In this document: piece by piece, positions 24,332 to 35,834 of the stretch
Position numbering within the stretch: position 1 is the stretch's first letter
Layout: every line of letters begins with the position of its first letter
Assembly: GCA_015143295.1 (NCBI GenBank)
Contig: CM026570.1
Coordinates: forward strand, 19,785,250-19,849,249
Direction: 5' to 3'
From: Tetracentron sinense
Lineage: Eukaryota > Streptophyta > Magnoliopsida > Trochodendrales > Trochodendraceae
Length of the DNA stretch: 64,000 bases
The notes under the pieces: generated by a model
The model's input: only the letters and a program-made list of their open reading frames with translations
The model's database searches: none
Told to the model about the DNA's origin: nothing
Made by a program: the position numbers and the translations under genes

Positions 24332-25358
24332 TCAAGTAGCTGCATGAGAGAAACTGCTAGCAAGGAACTTCCCATTGATGGGCCCCTTGGGCTTTCTGAA
24401 ATCATCACCGGGAGAAGCCTTGACACCTTGCACTCCCAACAACTGGGACAACAGAAATCCAAATGGCAATGCACCAATCACAGTGTTGGATTCATGGACA
24501 TCCAGAATAAGATCCACAATATGTGATGCGAGGTCTATCCCTTGACCACGCATAAAAACATAGAGAAACCTAGCCCGATCCTTTGTGAGCTTTGAAGGTA
24601 TGAATCTTGGGATGAATGTTGACACTCATCACCATATGGAAAAGACAAGCTTCTTTAGAAAGAGAGATCACTTGAAGTGAAGGACCAATCCACTCGGATT
24701 CATAACCAACTAGGAAAGAAGCAACCCTATGCAAGGACTCTTTTTGTTCATCCTGCTTATACTCAAATGGGTAATAGGCACCCTCTACAAGAGGACAGTC
24801 AAGATAAGATGCAATTATGTCAGCATCAATCTTGACCGGGCGACCAAGGGCACGAGAATGAAAAGACATAGTCTTTCGACTGGCTTTATGAATGTTTGCA
24901 TTGAATTCCCTAATCAACTGAACTAGGACTTGACCGGAAATTTTAAGAATACCCTTCCATTTACGAGTACGAATTACATCCGGTAAAGTAAACTCCCCAA
25001 AATCATCAATTACAACCAATCTCTCAACCATGACAGATTTCCTAGAAAAGAAATCGGAATACAATTTAGAAGCATGTGGAGAGACAAATTTGGGTAGAAT
25101 AGTTTCACTGGACAAGGGAGGAGCTTTGCCTTTGTCCTTGGATTTTTTCTTTGAATAACCTAAAACTAGGGATTTTCTCAATTGGGATGGTCGGCCTTCT
25201 CCAATGGAGATGCCATGCTCTATGTTAACAAAGGTTTCTGGAGGAGTCAAATCCTCATCAGAGGAGTGCTCCTCAGACTCAGACAAAATCACTTTTTGGC
25301 GTTTTTTGCTTCCAGCCATTAGGAAGACAAGGATAAAGAAGGAATATCCAAACACCAT
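24332..25358 (-). pseudogene. Sirevirus extra 3' ORF (plant transposon protein-like), frameshifted
   Basis: Read on the minus strand, an ORF begins at ATG 25358 or more likely 25319 (MAGSKKRQK). It has an acidic Ser/Glu/Asp-rich N-terminus (SESEEHSSDEDL), a Lys-rich linker, then a globular part with VIRTRKWKGILKISGQVLVQ and VKIDADIIASYLDCPLVEG. Near 24625 the sense frame shifts by one base; the rest (FIPRFIPSKLTKDRARFLYV, then QLLGVQGVKAS) lies in a second frame down to 24332. Position between RNase H and the 3' LTR is where Sireviruses of the SIRE/Maximus group carry an extra (env-like) ORF. The sequence reminds me of the plant-specific transposon-associated domain rather than a true envelope: no signal peptide or transmembrane segment typical of a glycoprotein is visible. 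Function unknown. Confidence 0.6.
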
Positions 25359-26809
25359 GATGAATATTGAGGAACTAAAAGTGAAATTGAACGCGAAAAT
25401 AAGAGAAAAGGAGAAGAGATTACCTTTTTGGAAGAAGAAAACAAGAAATCGGATGATGCCCTAGGTCCCACTCCCCTTTTTGTAAAGTTGAAATAGTGAA
25501 AATGAGGCACAAATGGGGTTTTTAAGCAAAAACTTTTGCTGACCGGTCAACCGAATTGGCTACCGGTCGACCGGTTGGTTCAAATTGAAATTTTTTTAAA
25601 ATTTGTTAAACCTTTGAACACAACGCCATATACAATCTCCCCCTCACTTCAAAACATCAAACAAAAATTTTCTTTCTCAAATTCATCACTTCCCATTACA
25701 TGAATGCATACAAATTTTCATGTGATCAATTATGAAAATTCATTACAGAGTCAAATTGTATAGAATTGACTTAGTAAGGAATTTTAAGAAATTATGATCT
25801 AGTGACTTGATCAACTATGGGCTCAAATCTCTAAAGCTCATTTAGAGAAAGAATGTCACTAAGTTGCAAATGAGTGTGAAGTGAAAAATCATACTGATCT
25901 AAAAGTCATGTTTTATCCCTAGATGAGGTTTTGGCATAATAGCTTATTAGGGACTCCAAGTTTCTCAAACTTATTAAGACATACCAATGAAGTTCAGTAA
26001 ACAAAGTTTTAACCATGTGCTATTTTGACCTTCAGTTTGACTCATCAATATGCATGTAATTTTTTTGTCAAACTTTACACATTTTAAAAATCTTTATTTG
26101 CTGACATTGGTGGCTTTCACACAAATGAGTAGGCAGCCCTCTCTAATGGCAGTGGGGGCTTTCACTCTATCAACCCATATAGATAACTACTGTTTGTTTA
26201 GGTAGCCATTACTCATTGTTTGCATCCACTAGAAGCTATCACACTAGTTCATAGGTAGCCCTTTCCAAGGTAAATTCTATTTAGAGGGCACATGATAAGT
26301 AAATTGAGCCTCTAGGTAAATCTAGACTTGAATAACCTTAGAGGACCAAAAAGTATAAAACCAACACCTACACATAGGAGCATAGTCTGTCTTCTAGGTT
26401 CAGTCAGAGTGCATGTGCTATACACAAAGCAACTAGTTCACCTTACTCTAAATTAGTTTAGTGATCTAGTCCATTTTTAAGCACTCATAAGACCAAGATT
26501 GGTATATATCCTTACAAAATCAATCCTAACCAATTTTTGTCCTTGTGTATGAATTGAAAATGATGATCACAAGGAAATTAAGCACTCAATTCATGGTAGG
26601 AGAGAAGACAATACCAAACTTTCTATTCTTTTTGGATTTTTGAATTTTTGAAAGGAAAAAATAACAAAAAAAATTTCAAGTCTTTTTGGAATTTTCATTT
26701 ATCAAAGAAACAATGAAGAAATTAAAGAACAAGTAGAATACACCGGAGGAATAGCTCAAGGGAAAGAATAGACTCTATGAATCACCTAAACTATTAAGAA
26801 GGCACTCAA
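25359..26809 (-). other. Sirevirus non-coding spacer between RNase H and extra ORF
   Basis: AT-rich, no coding domain. Contains GGTCAACCG/GGTCGACCGG palindrome motifs at about 25543-25573, like those in the LTR, and a polypurine tract complement at 25635-25645. Confidence 0.6.
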
Positions 26810-28616
26810 TCACTCAACTCCGCACAAACCTATTGATTTCCTAAGGTACTCAAACCTAAGAGAATCTAAAGGTTTTGTTAGAATGTCCGCAAATTGATTC
26901 TCAGTTTGGACATACTCAATACGCACAACATTTTGTTCAACTAGATCACGAATGAAGTGATGCTTAATGTCAATGTGTTTTGTGCGAGGGTGTTGAACGG
27001 GATTTTTGGAAATATTGATGGCACTTGTATTATCACAATACACAGTTATAGTGCTTTGTTCAATCCCGTAATCATGCAACATCTGCTTCATCCACAGAAG
27101 TTGAGTGCAACAACTACCAGCTACTATGAACTCAGCCTCGGCAGTGGGCAAGGAAATAAAATTCTGCTTTTTGCTAAGCCAAACAACTAAGCAGTTTCCA
27201 ATATAAAAATACCCTCCTGAGGTGCTCTTCCTATCATCGCCATTTCCGGCCCAGTAGGCATCGGAACACCGAACTATACTGACATTGGTATCAAAAGAGT
27301 ACTAGAGGCCAAAAGATAGAGTTCCACTCACATAGCGAATGATACGCTTGACTGCAAGCAAGTGAGACTCTTTAGGGCTTGCTTGATAGTGAGCACGCGC
27401 TCCAACACTAAAAGCAATGTCTAGACGACTAGCAGTTAGATATAGCAAACTTCCAATCATACTTCTATAAGAAGTTTGATCGACATTCTTGCCTGAAATG
27501 TCCTTACTAAGCTTTGTAGTAGTACTCATAGGAGTCCTAACATGCTTAGCACAGCTCATGCCAAATTTCTTCACAAGATCTTTGGCATATTTGATATGAG
27601 ATACGGAGATCTCAGATACCATTTGCTTGATCTGAAGACCAAGGAAGAAACTTAGCTCACCAACCATGCTCATCTCGAATTCATTTTTCATTTGATCAGC
27701 AAATGAGAGAGCATGAGAGTCTGATGTGGAACCGAACACAGTGTCATCCACATAGATTTGGGCAATGATAATATCGCCTTTCACAGTCTTTATGAATAGA
27801 GTTCTGTCTACTCCCCCTCTCGAAAATCCCTTTTCCAAGAGATAAGTAGTCAGCCTCTCATACCAAGCTCTAAGAGCTTGCTTTAAACCATAGAGGGCCA
27901 TTTTTAATCGATAGACTTGATCAAGGTGATGCGGATCTTCAAACCCTTTTGGTTTTTTCACATAGACTTCCTCCTATCGAATGCTACTAAGAAAGACACT
28001 CTTAACATCCATTTGAAAAAGCTTGAATTTCATATGGCATGCCACAGCTAGTAGAATTCTGATAGATTCTAGCCGGGCAACAGGAGCAAAGGTTTCATCG
28101 AAGTCGATGCCTTCAATTTGGGTGTATCCCTGTGCAACTAACCTACCCTTATTTCTTATGATAGTACCATTTTCATCAGATTTGTTCTTGAAAATCCACT
28201 TGGTACCTATCACATTCGTATTGTTAGGCCTAGGCACTAAATACCACACATCATTCCTAGCAAACTGAAGTAACTTATCTTGCATATATCCAGTTATTTG
28301 CAAGGGCTTCAGTTACATTCTTAGGTTCAAATGAAGAAGTATAGCAAATGTAGTTAACCTCATTCTCAATTTGATTCCTCATTCTCACTCCACTTTCAAG
28401 ATCACCAATGATATTAGTGGAGGTGTGAGGACTCATGACCCTAGGATGTGTGGGTTTTAATGAGGATGATTGCTTAACAATTTGAGGAGTTGAAACAGTT
28501 TCAACTTTTTCAATTTCAGCACCATCATCATCCTCAAGTTGCATAGATTCAACACTGGAGTCATCCACAACAACGATGGACTCCATGATTGTAGAGGTTC
28601 TCAAGTTATACACTTG
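26810..28616 (-). pseudogene. Copia reverse transcriptase and RNase H (Sirevirus pol, 3' half)
   Basis: Minus strand. 28613 to about 28290: linker with NLRTSTIMES. About 28300-27960: RT start with [23 protein letters not shown] and [16 protein letters not shown]. 27961-27302: RT core with MALYGLKQA and the catalytic YVDD, then QASPKESHLLAVKRIIRYV. 27300-26810: RNase H with TAEAEFIVAG, DNTSAI and ADILTKPL. Damage: a frameshift near 28290, an in-frame TAG near 27973, and a stop near 27300 between RT and RNase H. The upstream protease/integrase half lies beyond the nested insertion at 41043-42180. Confidence 0.9.
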
Positions 28617-29361
28617 ATAAGTGATCGGTGTTAATTGTTACACATTTATGCATCTTAAACTGCACTTGTTAATCCCTTTGAGCTCATTTATCCACTACGA
28701 TACTTTACTTGGGTGTGTTTTGTGTTTTCAGTTTCATGTGAGAAAAAGAAGACAAAAATAATCATTTACAAGCTTTAGAGTTCCTTGTGAATCGCTACCG
28801 AGCAAAGATCCGAGCTTAAGAGAAGTAGAAATGCAAAATCAACCCTTGTTCAGTGTTCGAGGCATAACTCTTTAACCGTAGCTCCGATTTAGGCCCAAAA
28901 TATATCAAAACGACCGGCTCAAAAAGCTCTACAACTTCCGCTAAGGAAGTTTGGACAAATTCTATAACCGCCAATCAATCGGCCAAATTTTGGCCGATCG
29001 ATTGGCGGACGCCATTTTGAGAGTTCTGTAACCACCGATCGAATGGCACCTCTTGGCCGATCAATCGGCGGATGCCGTTTTGAGTGTATTGAAAAGTGAA
29101 AAATTGGATTTTTGAGCTCATTTTGGATGTTTCTAAAGCTACAATTGATTGAGACTCTCTCTCTATAAAAAGGAAAACCTTATTCCATGCAAAAGGTTCT
29201 GAATTTTGAGATTTGAAAGAGAGAAGACTCTGGAGATCTGTGAAGATTGGAGGATGGATTGCTCGTGTTCTTTATCGAAAGCAGTGTTCCTTACTCTCGC
29301 TATGAACTAATTCATTTTTCTAGGGTTTAGATGAAACCCTAGCCAAGTAATTGTGTCTCTT

Positions 29362-31074
29362 TGATAAGTGCTTAATTTTGCTTAATTATCCTCATTTAAA
29401 TAAGCATTATCATGCTTCTTTGGTTTATATCTTCATTTTTACACATAAAGTGGTGTATTTTCTCCTCACCATTGCGTTGTCCTCTTTCTCTTAATTTTCA
29501 TGATACATTTGCATGTATTTATACATGTCTTGGAAGGCCGCATGCAAAATATTTTTAAGAGAGACTTATTACGTGTATTTATTTTTTGTAGGAATCCTAA
29601 CCCCAGATTACTCTCGGGATTCAAGAAGTCCAAAGTTTCAAATAGCCCATGTTCAACTCAAAGATCTAAAGAAGTTAGAGCTCAAAGAGCAAAGCCCAAG
29701 CCAAAAGTCCAAGAAGTCAAGTCTCAAGTCAAAGAGTCAAAGCCCAAGAACAAAGCCCAAGACCAAGTATAGAAAGATTCTACAACATGGCTGGAGAATC
29801 TTAGGAAGATATGGATTCATATGATTTTGGCATAAAAATGGTGGAACTCTCTTGAATTAGAAAGAAGAAGTGTGCTATATTGATGTTTCTATTTCAGAAA
29901 AAAGGAGAAAACCTATTTTGGTCACAAGAACTCTTTATTTTGGGTGGATTTTGGAATTCAAGCAAGGAGCTTAATGGAGGTCAACTAAATCTACAAGAAA
30001 GGCAAGAAATTTCGTGGATAGCTAGAGGAGTGCTATTATTTAGCAACCAATCTCAAACAAAGAAGGAGGATTTCCCGGATTCCCGCCTAATCTAGACAGT
30101 ACTTACTAATTTAGACATAACTTTTGACTCAAAATTAGGATTAAGGCAAGGTTTGATGTTTGGAAAGAAGACTTAAAGGGGAACAAAATTGTATTTCACA
30201 AAGATCCCCTAATTTGGACATTTAAGGGGTCAAAAAATGTCATCAAGAGGAGGGAAGTGCAATTTTGGTTGGAATTTTGGAATTAGAAGTTTCTCTTTTG
30301 TTTTTCTTTCCCTTCTCTTCTTCCCTTTAGTCTATATAAACCTAAAGTGAGAGACTTTTGGGACTCTCTCTGATCTTTTCTCATTCTCTTTTCTCTCTTC
30401 TTCTTTTAGTTTTTTTTGGAGTTATTTTATTGTAGTGTTTGGAAAACCATTAAGGAGGATGACAACTCCAAACATGGTTGGCTAAACACCCTTCTAAGGT
30501 TAGGGATTTGAAACCTTTTTCCAATTTATGTGGACAATGTGGATGATTTGATTATTTATTTTAATTGAATAATTTTCTTAGTTTGGTTAATTGTTCATCT
30601 CTATATGTTCTTTGATTTCATATGATCGAATGATATATGGAATGCTTGGATCCCCTGTGAGTTGGATACAAAGTGATTTTTTATTTCTCTAATTATTCAA
30701 TTGAATTTAATGGTCAGTGGTTTTATCGTATAATTTTTCATCTAGATTAAATTATTATTTAATTCTAGATGTGTTTTCATCCAAATCTAAGCATAAGGAG
30801 GGGTAGGTGGATTTTCCTGAAACCTTAGACCTCTTTTTCATTGCTTTACAGTAACAGTGATTTTTGCTCCATTCTCATTTAGTGGAAAACTGATTTTAAA
30901 TCTCTTTTTTCTCTAGATTTCGTTTCCTTAATTCTTGTTGCACAATAGTCAATCCCTGTGGATTCGACCCTGTGCTCACCAGATACATCAACTGTGTCAC
31001 TTGTGCACTTACAAGTATATTATTTTTACTCTTGATTTTATGTCCATTAATTTGGATTAAATTAAGTTGTAACA
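29362..31074 (+). repeat. Athila-like 5' LTR
   Basis: 1,713 bp, TGATAAGTGC...GTTGTAACA. Contains a TATATAAA box candidate at about 30331 with a CT-rich stretch downstream, a plausible element promoter. Small open frames around 29500-29820 come from AAAGCCCAAG-type internal repeats and are not taken as genes. Confidence 0.92.
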
Positions 31075-31080
31075 AGTTTT

Positions 31081-31098
31081 TGGCGCCGTTGCCGGGGA
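31081..31098 (+). promoter_or_regulatory. Primer binding site (tRNA-Asp)
   Basis: TGGCGCCGTTGCCGGGGA, six nt after the LTR, is the 18-nt complement of the 3' end of plant tRNA-Asp, the usual primer for Athila-type elements. Confidence 0.9.
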
Positions 31099-31742
31099 TT
31101 GCAACGTGTGACGAGAACACGGGTTACGAAATTCTCCCATTCCCCATTCTCTCTAATTCTAACTCCTAACTTTTACTTTCTGCACCTGACATCTAACTTT
31201 TACTTTCTTGCTCCTAACTTCTAACTTCTAACTGTTAACTTCTACTTTCTAACTGCTAACTTTTACTTTCTTGCTTCTAACTTGACTGAAAAAAAAAAAG
31301 GAGTCTGATTTTTTTTAGTGGAAGGTTGGAATTCCGTGCACCCTCCCACGGTAGGAAATCAATTAACTTGCTTGAAGGGATTATATCACATAGGTGGAAG
31401 GTTGGAATTCCGTGCACCCTCCCACGGTAGGTAATTAAGCGGATTGATATTGCTTGTTTTAAACAGGTACATCTATTGCTTACCTACTTGGAAACAGACA
31501 TTGTTTTGCCTAAGTTCAGGAATTTCTTCACTTCTGGTAAACTCACTCCTTCACTCTCGTTATTCTCCTACTTATCTTGCATCTACCGTCAACTTACAAC
31601 CTAGTGGGGAAGCTCGGCGTATACTCTGTATACGTGCCTCGTCTGTTGCCCCTTTAGCTAGCTTGTTCGTATAGAAGACTTATAGGAGGTGCATGCATTC
31701 TTGTTTGAATCCCTGACTTTCCCTTTGAGTTCTCTCATTTGT

Positions 31743-34700
31743 ATGATCACGTGGAATCGAGATCACACAAGCCGCTTGAGGAGAACAGACTTTGAGATTG
31801 AAGACTTGTCTAATAACTTGTTTGAAGATTCTGATCATTCTTATTCATCAGACACTATGACTGACAATGAAAGTGATCAGGGGGATAATGAAGTTCATAA
31901 TAATCCACTAATGCTGACCTTGCGTGAATATTTGCAACCAACAAGGACGAGTTCTCCGTCTTGTATGGTTTTTCCTACTAATGCAAATACTTTTGACTTA
32001 AAACCGGGAGTGATTCAATTACTTCCTAAGTTTCATGGCTTAGATTCAGAAAGTCCTTACCTACACTTGAAAGAATTTGATGAGGTTTGTGCAACCTTGC
32101 GCAATCAAAATGTTAGTGATGATGTGGTTAGGTTAAAATTGTTCCCTTTCTCTTTAAAAGAGAAGGCCAAAAATTGGCTAAATTCTCTAAAGCCAAGATC
32201 CATTGGCACATGGCAAGAACTGACCAGGGAGTTTCTAAAAAAATTCTTCCCTACCCATAAGACTAATACTCTCAGGAGGAACATCATGAATTTCTCCCAA
32301 AAGGAGAATGAAACTTTTTTCCAATGTTGGGAACGTTTCAAGGAATTATTGTTGACTTGCCCCCATCATGGCTACGAGACATGGCGCACTGTTAGTTTTT
32401 TCTATGAAGGTTTAACCTCTCAAATGCGCCAGTTTGTAGAGATGATGTGCAATGGTGAGTTTCTAAATAAAGATCCCGAAGAGGCTTGGGATTATTTTGA
32501 CCAATTAGCTGAAAATGCCCAATCTTGGGATAACACTGATAGATCTGATAGGTCAGATAAGACCAAGCCTAATGTCATGACTAAGGGAGGTATGTACCTC
32601 CTGAAAGAAGAGAATAATGATGTGAATGCCAAAATAGCTAGTTTGACCAGAAAAGTAGAAGCCATGGAACTTATGAAAGTAAACTCAATTAAGGCCACTG
32701 AAAAAGTGGAAGATGTTTGTGGCATATGCGAGACTAATGTACACCGAACTCAGGATTGTCCTACAATCCCAGCTTTTCAAGAGGTGTTACATGATCAAGC
32801 AAATGTCATGAACACCTATAAAAGGCCTTTTTCTTCTCCCTACTCGGAAACTTACAATCCTGGTTGGAGGAACCATCCCAACTTTAGTTGGAAAAATGGT
32901 CCTACTGCAAACAACTCTCCTCAGGGGCCTTCCACTCATACTCCTTATGTGCCTCCACATAAGAAGACCCTTGAAGAGACGTTGCAACAATTCATGCAAG
33001 GTCAAACAAACATTAATAATCAGACAATGCAAGCTATCAATGATCTGAAGAATTTTGTCAAAGAGTTGACCTCTTCGTTGAGCTTTCAAGAAAAGAGAAA
33101 ATTTCCTGCTCAACCTCAACCAAATCCTAGAGGTCAATTTGAGGTAAGTAATTTAAATTCTTCAGATTCCCAAGAGGAACATATCAAGTCCATCACCACT
33201 CTACGAAATGGAAAAATAATTGATAAAGATATTCCAAAGAAGGTTCACAAACCTGAGGAATCTTTAAAATCAAAGAGTGATGATGAACTTGTTAAGTCCA
33301 AATCTGATATGGTTTTGCAATGTCCGATACCTGCTCCTTTTCCCCAAAGGTTACAACCTCCTCAAAAGTTAGTTCATAATGCTGATATTTTAGAAATCTT
33401 CAAACAGGTAAAGATCAACATCCCCTTGTTAGACGCTATCAAACAAATTCCATCATATGCCAAATTCTTAAAAGATTTATGTACAGTCAAGCGTAGACTT
33501 AATGTACAAAAGAAAGCTTTCTTAACAGAACAAGTGAGTGCAATCATTCAACATAATACCCCACCCAAATACAAAGATCCAGGATGCCCAACAATTTCTT
33601 GTATTATTGGGAACTTCAGGATAGAGCAAGCTTTGCTTGACCTTGGGGCTAGTGTTAACCTCTTACCCTACTTGGTGTATGAGCAGTTAGGTCTTGGTGA
33701 GCTAAAGCCCACTAAGGTAACACTCCAACTTGCTGACCGTTCAGTGAAAATACCGAGAGGGGTAGTTGAGGATGTGTTAGTCCAAGTAGACAAATTTTAC
33801 TTTCCTGTTGATTTTATTGTCTTGGACACACAACCTGTGTTGAATGCATGCACTCAAATTCCTGTTATTTTAGGTCGTCCATTCCTTGCAACCTCCAATG
33901 CTTTGATCAATTGCAGGAATGGTGTCATGAAACTCTCGTTTGGCAACATGACTTTGGAATTAAATATTTTTAATATCTGCAAACAACCTGGGGATGATGA
34001 TGATGATGTGCATGGAGTAAACTTGATTGAAACTCTTGTGAAAGACCAATTTCTTCAATCTTCTTTTTCTGATCCTCTAGAAGCTTGTTTGGCACATTTT
34101 AATGATTTTAATGAGGACATTTTAATTAATTCTGTAAACTCTTTGTTGGAATCTGTTCCGGTGTTGGATACTAACAAGTGGAGATCACGTTTTGAGGAAT
34201 TGCCACCTCGCGATACCCTACCCCTCCCTTCAAGTATCCAAACACCAAAGCTTGAGTTGAAACCTTTGCCAGCTGATCTCAAATATGCATTTTTGGGACA
34301 AGCAGAGACATTCCCAGTGGTCATCTCCTCACAATTGAATGAGACTCAGGAAGAAAAATTAATTGATGTTCTTAGAGAACACAAAGGTGCAATAGGGTGG
34401 ACCATAGCTGATATTAAGGGAATCAGTCCCTTAATTTGTACCCATAGGATATATTTGGAAGATAATGCTAAACCCTCTAGAGAGATGCAGCGCAGGCTGA
34501 ATCCCAACATGAAAGATGTGGTTAGAGCAGAGGTCCTAAAACTTTTGGATGTAGGGATCATATACCCTATTTCTGATAGTCAGTGGGTAAGTCCTACCCA
34601 AGTGGTACCTAAGAAATCCGGTATAACTGTAGTCAAGAATGCTAATGATGAATTAATCCCAACTAGAGTCACAACTGGTTGGCGAGTGTGCATTGACTAT

Positions 34701-35834
34701 AGGAAGTTGAACTCAGTGACTAGGAAAGACCATTTCCCGTTGCCCTTCATGGACCAAATTTTAGAAAGAGTAGCTGGTCATAAATTTTATTGTTTCCTAG
34801 ATGGGTACTCTGGTTATAATCAGATAGAAATTGCACCTGAGGATCAAGAAAAGACCACTTTTACATGTCCATTCGGCACTTTTGCTTATCGAAGGATGCC
34901 ATTTGGGTTGTGTAATGCTCCTGCCACATTCCAAAGATGCATGTTGAGTATATTTAGCGATATGGTAGAGCGTTTTCTTGAAGTGTTTATGGATAATTTT
35001 TCTGTGTTTGGTGATTCTTTCGATGATTGTCTGTTTCATTTAAAGAATGTTTTGGTTAGATGTGAGGAGAAAAACCTCATTCTGAATTGGGAGAAGTGTC
35101 ATTTTATGGTCTCTAAAGGGATCGTGCTTGGCCACATTGTCTCCTCCCAAGGAATCGAAGTGGATAAAGCCAAAATTGATTTGATAGCCAATTTGCCTAC
35201 CCCAAAGACCATTAAGGACATTAGATCTTTTCTAGGTCATGCAGGATTTTACAGAAGGTTTATTAAAGACTTTAGTGCAATATGTAGACCATTGTGTAAC
35301 CTTCTATCAAAGGAAAACTCCTTCAAGTGGACTAATGCATGCCAGGAAGCTTTTGCAAAGCTGAAAGGCATGTTGACTTCTGCTCCTATAATGCAACCAC
35401 CTGATTGGAGTTTACCATTTGAAATCATGTGTGATGCTAGTGATTATGCGGTTGGGGCCGTTCTAGGGCAACGCAAGGATAAGAAGCCTTGTGTCATTTA
35501 CTATGCAAGTAGGACCTTGAACAGTGCTCAGATGAACTATTCTACTACCGAAAAAGAACTCATAGCCATAGTCTTTGCACTTGACAAGTTCCGATCTTAC
35601 TTGATTGGATCTCGAATTATTATATTCACTGACCATGCTGCTTTAAAGTACTTTCTTTCTAAGAAGAATGCTAAACCAAGACTCCTTAGGTGGATCCTTC
35701 TACTCCAGGAATTTGACTTAGAAATTAAAGATAAAAAAGGAGTAGAAAATGTAGTGGCTGATCATTTATCCCGACTTGTGCTCTCTGATTCCTTGGAGAC
35801 AATGCCGATCAAAGACACGTTTCCCGATGAGTAA
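31743..35834 (+). CDS. Athila-like gag, protease, reverse transcriptase and RNase H (stop-truncated)
   Basis: Starts at ATG 31743; the frame extends further upstream but with no earlier ATG near. 1,363 residues. Gag domain at about residues 100-290 (AKNWLNSLKPRSIGTWQEL region), a CCHC knuckle CGICETNVHRTQDC at 326-339, aspartic protease with DLGAS (D633), RT with KDHFPLPFMDQIL and FLDGYSGYNQIEI, then RNase H (CDASDYAVGAVLG, TDHAALKYFLS). The RT catalytic box reads FMDN: the second Asp of the usual F/YxDD is Asn (codon AAT, 34995-34997, residue 1085), a one-base change. The frame stops at TAA 35832-35834, yet the downstream integrase is in the same frame, so this is one point-mutated polyprotein. 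Both changes should inactivate it. Confidence 0.93.
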   Translation: MITWNRDHTSRLRRTDFEIEDLSNNLFEDSDHSYSSDTMTDNESDQGDNEVHNNPLMLTLREYLQPTRTSSPSCMVFPTNANTFDLKPGVIQLLPKFHGLDSESPYLHLKEFDEVCATLRNQNVSDDVVRLKLFPFSLKEKAKNWLNSLKPRSIGTWQELTREFLKKFFPTHKTNTLRRNIMNFSQKENETFFQCWERFKELLLTCPHHGYETWRTVSFFYEGLTSQMRQFVEMMCNGEFLNKDPEEAWDYFDQLAENAQSWDNTDRSDRSDKTKPNVMTKGGMYLLKEENNDVNAKIASLTRKVEAMELMKVNSIKATEKVEDVCGICETNVHRTQDCPTIPAFQEVLHDQANVMNTYKRPFSSPYSETYNPGWRNHPNFSWKNGPTANNSPQGPSTHTPYVPPHKKTLEETLQQFMQGQTNINNQTMQAINDLKNFVKELTSSLSFQEKRKFPAQPQPNPRGQFEVSNLNSSDSQEEHIKSITTLRNGKIIDKDIPKKVHKPEESLKSKSDDELVKSKSDMVLQCPIPAPFPQRLQPPQKLVHNADILEIFKQVKINIPLLDAIKQIPSYAKFLKDLCTVKRRLNVQKKAFLTEQVSAIIQHNTPPKYKDPGCPTISCIIGNFRIEQALLDLGASVNLLPYLVYEQLGLGELKPTKVTLQLADRSVKIPRGVVEDVLVQVDKFYFPVDFIVLDTQPVLNACTQIPVILGRPFLATSNALINCRNGVMKLSFGNMTLELNIFNICKQPGDDDDDVHGVNLIETLVKDQFLQSSFSDPLEACLAHFNDFNEDILINSVNSLLESVPVLDTNKWRSRFEELPPRDTLPLPSSIQTPKLELKPLPADLKYAFLGQAETFPVVISSQLNETQEEKLIDVLREHKGAIGWTIADIKGISPLICTHRIYLEDNAKPSREMQRRLNPNMKDVVRAEVLKLLDVGIIYPISDSQWVSPTQVVPKKSGITVVKNANDELIPTRVTTGWRVCIDYRKLNSVTRKDHFPLPFMDQILERVAGHKFYCFLDGYSGYNQIEIAPEDQEKTTFTCPFGTFAYRRMPFGLCNAPATFQRCMLSIFSDMVERFLEVFMDNFSVFGDSFDDCLFHLKNVLVRCEEKNLILNWEKCHFMVSKGIVLGHIVSSQGIEVDKAKIDLIANLPTPKTIKDIRSFLGHAGFYRRFIKDFSAICRPLCNLLSKENSFKWTNACQEAFAKLKGMLTSAPIMQPPDWSLPFEIMCDASDYAVGAVLGQRKDKKPCVIYYASRTLNSAQMNYSTTEKELIAIVFALDKFRSYLIGSRIIIFTDHAALKYFLSKKNAKPRLLRWILLLQEFDLEIKDKKGVENVVADHLSRLVLSDSLETMPIKDTFPDE

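Noticed and set aside
29500-29824. Lys/Gln/Ser-rich open frames repeated at 38788 and 48746
   Set aside because: They lie inside the Athila LTRs and come from AAAGCCCAAG-type internal repeats; no start context or domain.
31689-31742. Upstream extension of Athila gag
   Set aside because: The open frame starts at a GTG here; the first in-frame ATG is 31743, taken as the start.
32105-33137. Minus-strand open frames opposite Athila gag
   Set aside because: Shadows of the coding strand; no recognisable domain.
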